Assembly: GCA_026224995.1 (NCBI GenBank)
Contig: JAMFRX010000200.1
Coordinates: 1 to 16,896, forward strand
From: Puia dinghuensis
Lineage (GTDB): Bacteria > Bacteroidota > Bacteroidia > Chitinophagales > Chitinophagaceae
Reading direction: 5' to 3'
DNA: 16,896 nt
Of the stretch, positions 15,700-16,896 are shown piece by piece. Every line of letters begins with the position of its first letter. Positions within the stretch are counted from its first letter, which is position 1. The position numbers were made by a program, and so were the translations under genes. The notes under the pieces are model-generated. The model was not told the DNA's origin. It made no database searches and was given only the letters and a program-made list of their open reading frames with translations.

Positions 15700-15720
15700 A
15701 TTAAAACCATATTAAAACCA
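15700..15720. repeat. Tandem direct repeat ATTAAAACCA x2
   Basis: ATTAAAACCA occurs at 15700-15709 and again at 15711-15720, a period of 11 bp, about one helical turn. The second copy runs into a short palindrome (AAACC AG GGTTT). It could be a pair of protein-binding sites upstream of the sigma-54 promoter, although it lies about 270 bp away. Confidence 0.5.
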
Positions 15721-15749
15721 GGGTTTATCCAATAGAAACCTAGGCCATT

Positions 15750-15766
15750 GACGTTATTTTAACGTC
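15750..15766. repeat. Perfect palindrome GACGTTA-TTT-TAACGTC
   Basis: Seven-base arms at 15750-15756 and 15760-15766 flank a 3-bp spacer. There is no T-tract, so it looks more like a dimeric operator or activator site than a terminator. It lies about 210 bp upstream of the sigma-54 promoter, within reach of an enhancer-binding protein. Confidence 0.45.
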
Positions 15767-15974
15767 CTATATTTAAACTTTACTTCTCCTGCCTTGTCTT
15801 ATTAATAGAAGTTCTTTAAAAAAATGCGTCAAAACTTGCAATAAAACAAGAAATTGTCTAACTTAAAAGGAGCAATGCTAAATAAATGTTATTACTCCCG
15901 GCAAGGGAATCGGGAATTCAATTTCAATCGTAGTTTTGTGTAGTGAAAGAAAGGTAATTGTGGAGATATAATAT

Positions 15975-15989
15975 TGGCACCTGTTTTGC
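15975..15989 (+). promoter_or_regulatory. Sigma-54 (RpoN) promoter
   Basis: TGGCAC (15975-15980) and TTGC (15986-15989) are separated by 5 bp. The invariant GG at 15976-15977 and GC at 15988-15989 are 10 bp apart, exactly as in the -24/-12 consensus TGGCACNNNNNTTGCW. The expected start is about 12 bp downstream, near 16001. No coding frame follows on this strand, only a short structured stretch and a terminator. The motif is read directly; activity requires RpoN and an enhancer-binding protein encoded elsewhere. Confidence 0.75.
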
Positions 15990-16000
15990 GTTATTAACAT

Positions 16001-16100
16001 TAAATCAGTCTTTTCTATTTGACTCACATAAAGCAGTCAATTTTCTCATAAGCAGTTAGTTTTGGTTACGACCCCTGTTTCCACAGGGGTTTATTTTTTT
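16001..16100 (+). ncRNA. Predicted sigma-54-dependent small RNA (about 100 nt)
   Basis: The boundaries are inferred from the sigma-54 promoter at 15975-15989 and the intrinsic terminator ending near 16100. The stretch has no ATG-started reading frame of useful length. Visible structure includes a 6-bp stem TTGACT/AGTCAA (16019-16024 with 16035-16040). Two imperfect 17-18 nt copies (16027-16044 and 16047-16063) share an AGCAGT core and a T-rich end. The terminator hairpin follows. Repeated single-stranded AGCAGT segments could be target-pairing or protein-binding sites, which is inference. No known RNA family was recognised. The alternative is a long 3' UTR end for prfA, but the terminator is more than 400 bp from it. 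Confidence 0.5.
16071..16100 (+). terminator. Intrinsic terminator of the predicted small RNA
   Basis: ACCCCTGT (16071-16078) and ACAGGGGT (16083-16090) form a perfect 8-bp stem with a TTCC loop, followed by a T-rich tract with seven consecutive T (16094-16100). The orientation is plus. On the minus strand no T-run follows the stem, so it does not look like the vanZ-like gene's terminator. Confidence 0.8.
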
Positions 16101-16119
16101 ACCCAGGGGTTTATTTTTT
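16084..16119. repeat. Duplicated terminator half, 16-bp direct repeat
   Basis: CAGGGGTTTATTTTTT occurs at 16084-16099 and at 16104-16119, a period of 20 bp. Only the 3' arm and T-tract are duplicated. The single ACCCCTG arm could pair with either copy, giving a fallback terminator 20 nt downstream. Confidence 0.7.
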
Positions 16120-16143
16120 GCGCCGGTCATATAACGGTAAAGA

Positions 16144-16560
16144 CTACTTGCTTTTCGCTCCGCGGGGAGGCAGCAGCAGCAGGAAATGGCAGAGACCATA
16201 TGCGACGCCGGCGCCCATCATATCGGCAATCATATCCGCAAGGTCATAGTCCCGGCCAGGTATCCAGTATTTCTGCACGAACTCCATACCGATACCATAG
16301 GCATTCCCAAGAACATAGAAGATAAAGAACCACCGGATTAGAACTCTTGGATCGCTTACCCGTTTGCTCAGCCAGAGACTCCACAAGAACACGAAACCAC
16401 CGAACACGCCCATGTGCACTATCTTGTCGAATTGGGGGATCTTGAAGCCTGTCTCCTTGGGCAACGCAGACCCCGGCAGGCACATCAGAATAGCGATTAT
16501 AACGGTCCAGATAATAGGAACATAGAGCGCGGCGAAATACTTCTTCAGAAATGAGATCAT
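16144..16560 (-). CDS. VanZ-like family membrane protein
   Basis: This 138-residue inner-membrane protein has four candidate helices (about 10-31, 45-66, 74-92 and 106-130). The VanZ-like hallmarks are FDKIVHMGVFGGFVFL in the second helix region, and GMEFVQKYWIPGRDYDLADMIADMMGAGV, quoted here only to mark residues about 90-120, with the conserved Glu, Gln, Arg, Asp and Asp. VanZ of enterococci gives low-level teicoplanin resistance. Most homologues in Bacteroidota are short and uncharacterised, so no resistance role should be assumed. The start at ATG 16560 opens directly into the first helix. Two small hairpins lie in the leader, and a bidirectional terminator separates it from the anti-sigma gene upstream, so it is probably transcribed alone. 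Confidence 0.88.
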   Translation of the reverse strand: MISFLKKYFAALYVPIIWTVIIAILMCLPGSALPKETGFKIPQFDKIVHMGVFGGFVFLWSLWLSKRVSDPRVLIRWFFIFYVLGNAYGIGMEFVQKYWIPGRDYDLADMIADMMGAGVAYGLCHFLLLLPPRGAKSK

Positions 16561-16571
16561 AATTATTTATC

Positions 16572-16603
16572 TGTCCTTACGGACAAGCCGCCACCGGCGG
16601 CTT
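16572..16603. repeat. Two adjacent hairpins in the leader of the VanZ-like gene
   Basis: TGTCC/GGACA (16572-16576 with 16581-16585, TTAC loop) abuts AAGCCGCC/GGCGGCTT (16585-16592 with 16596-16603, ACC loop, perfect 8 bp). They lie between the anti-sigma terminator and the ATG at 16560, about 12 bp before the start. No T-run follows on the minus strand. They may modulate translation of the VanZ-like gene or may be a leftover terminator stem. Confidence 0.5.
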
Positions 16604-16616
16604 CTGGGCTAAAATT

Positions 16617-16645
16617 AAAAAAGTCCCTGCTATTGGGACTTTTTT
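16617..16645 (-). terminator. Bidirectional intrinsic terminator after the anti-sigma gene
   Basis: AAAAAAGTCCC (16617-16627) and GGGACTTTTTT (16635-16645) form an 11-bp stem with a 7-nt loop, with T-tracts on both strands. On the minus strand it lies about 25 bp beyond the stop of the anti-sigma factor gene, its natural user. Confidence 0.85.
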
Positions 16646-16670
16646 TCTATACATGTAGACTTTTTTCCTC

Positions 16671-16896
16671 TTATTGCGTCGACAAGGTCTTCCCCATCGA
16701 CTGTAGCTTTTGCAGGTCCGGCGACGGACTGCCGCCCTTTTGCTGAATGGTGATGGCAAAGGCCTGCGCCTTCTGCGTATTCTTCATCTTCAGGATGATC
16801 TTGTCGTCCGTAGCGTCAAAGACACCGAGGTCCTTCGGCTTGTTGTCAATGAGTGCCCATAGCTGGTATTGCTTATCGCTGGTCAGCTTCGGCATG
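16671..16896 (-). CDS. RskA-type anti-sigma factor, C-terminal fragment
   Basis: The last 75 or so residues of a protein run off the window's right edge; the frame is open to 16896 and the Met near 16895 is probably internal. The visible part matches the C-terminal extracytoplasmic domain of anti-sigma-K factors (RskA family): YQLWALIDNKPKDLGVFDA, then AQAFAITIQQKGGSPSP. In the full protein an N-terminal cytoplasmic zinc-binding-type segment holds an ECF sigma factor and a single membrane helix crosses to this domain. An ECF sigma factor gene would be expected just upstream on the minus strand, outside the window. The stop TAA at 16671-16673 is followed by a strong terminator. Confidence 0.85.
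   Translation of the reverse strand, partial: MPKLTSDKQYQLWALIDNKPKDLGVFDATDDKIILKMKNTQKAQAFAITIQQKGGSPSPDLQKLQSMGKTLSTQ

Larger units (their letters stand above)
15656..16143. other. AT-rich non-coding stretch between prfA and vanZ-like gene
   Basis: These 488 bp contain no convincing protein gene. From left to right they hold a tandem 10-bp direct repeat (15700-15720), a short palindrome AAACC/GGTTT (15715-15726), a perfect 7-bp palindrome (15750-15766), an AT-rich tract, an imperfect inverted repeat GGAG...CTCC in about 15860-15900, a sigma-54 promoter (15975-15989), a predicted small RNA and its terminator (about 16001-16100), and a copy of the terminator's second half (16104-16119). The only longer plus-strand frame starts at TTG 16062 inside the terminator region and runs antisense through the VanZ gene. 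Confidence 0.75.

Noticed and set aside
16062..16325. Plus-strand frame beginning at TTG within the small-RNA terminator region
   Set aside because: It starts inside a terminator stem region and most of it is antisense to the VanZ-like gene. It is not a plausible product of the sigma-54 promoter.
1..16896. Mobile element, CRISPR array, toxin-antitoxin or phage genes
   Set aside because: No transposase, integrase, regularly spaced repeats or small toxin-like pairs were seen. All genes are chromosomal-type with consistent composition.

Overview
The window is a chromosomal segment of a Bacteroidota bacterium, most likely a member of the Chitinophagaceae. The evidence is the ssb-gldE-gldD gene order, a DUF3109 protein, a DUF7033-type deacetylase, genes without Shine-Dalgarno sites, Bacteroidota-style -7 boxes (TAnnTTTG), and GC-rich coding DNA separated by AT-rich intergenic DNA. 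It holds mostly housekeeping and conserved genes. There is no insertion sequence, CRISPR array, prophage, tRNA or rRNA.

Layout. (1) 1-2068, + strand: the C-terminal tail of single-stranded DNA-binding protein, then gldE and gldD of the gliding/type IX secretion gene set. (2) 2087-5363, + strand: a tight run of a Cys-rich DUF3109 protein, a LutB/LldF-type iron-sulfur protein (4-bp overlap) and a polysaccharide-deacetylase-like protein. The run converges on purH (5353-6870, - strand) with an 11-bp overlap. (3) 6871-7532: a 662-bp non-coding stretch full of inverted repeats, including a strong minus-strand terminator 30 bp upstream of purH and a plus-strand terminator. (4) 7533-10229, + strand: an uncharacterised 158-aa protein, a perfect 15-bp hairpin, then a seven-helix membrane protein, a NarL-family histidine kinase with almost no sensor region, and a LuxR-type response regulator. 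(5) 10204-12534, - strand: an RND/MMPL-family transporter, divergent from recO (12589-13329, +). (6) 13382-14542, - strand: a metal-dependent amidohydrolase/deaminase, divergent from prfA (14591-15655, +). (7) 15656-16143: a 488-bp AT-rich non-coding stretch with a near-perfect sigma-54 promoter followed about 80-110 bp downstream by an intrinsic terminator, predicting a small RNA of about 100 nt. (8) 16144-16896, - strand: a VanZ-like membrane protein and the C-terminal end of an RskA-type anti-sigma factor.

The two most interesting points are the sigma-54-dependent small RNA candidate at about 16001-16100, which has 20-nt-period internal repeats and a partly duplicated terminator, and the 7533-10229 cassette. 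In that cassette a separate seven-helix protein may serve as the sensor for a kinase with only one membrane helix, next to an unknown cytoplasmic protein. Both are inferences from sequence reading alone. No search or folding program was run.
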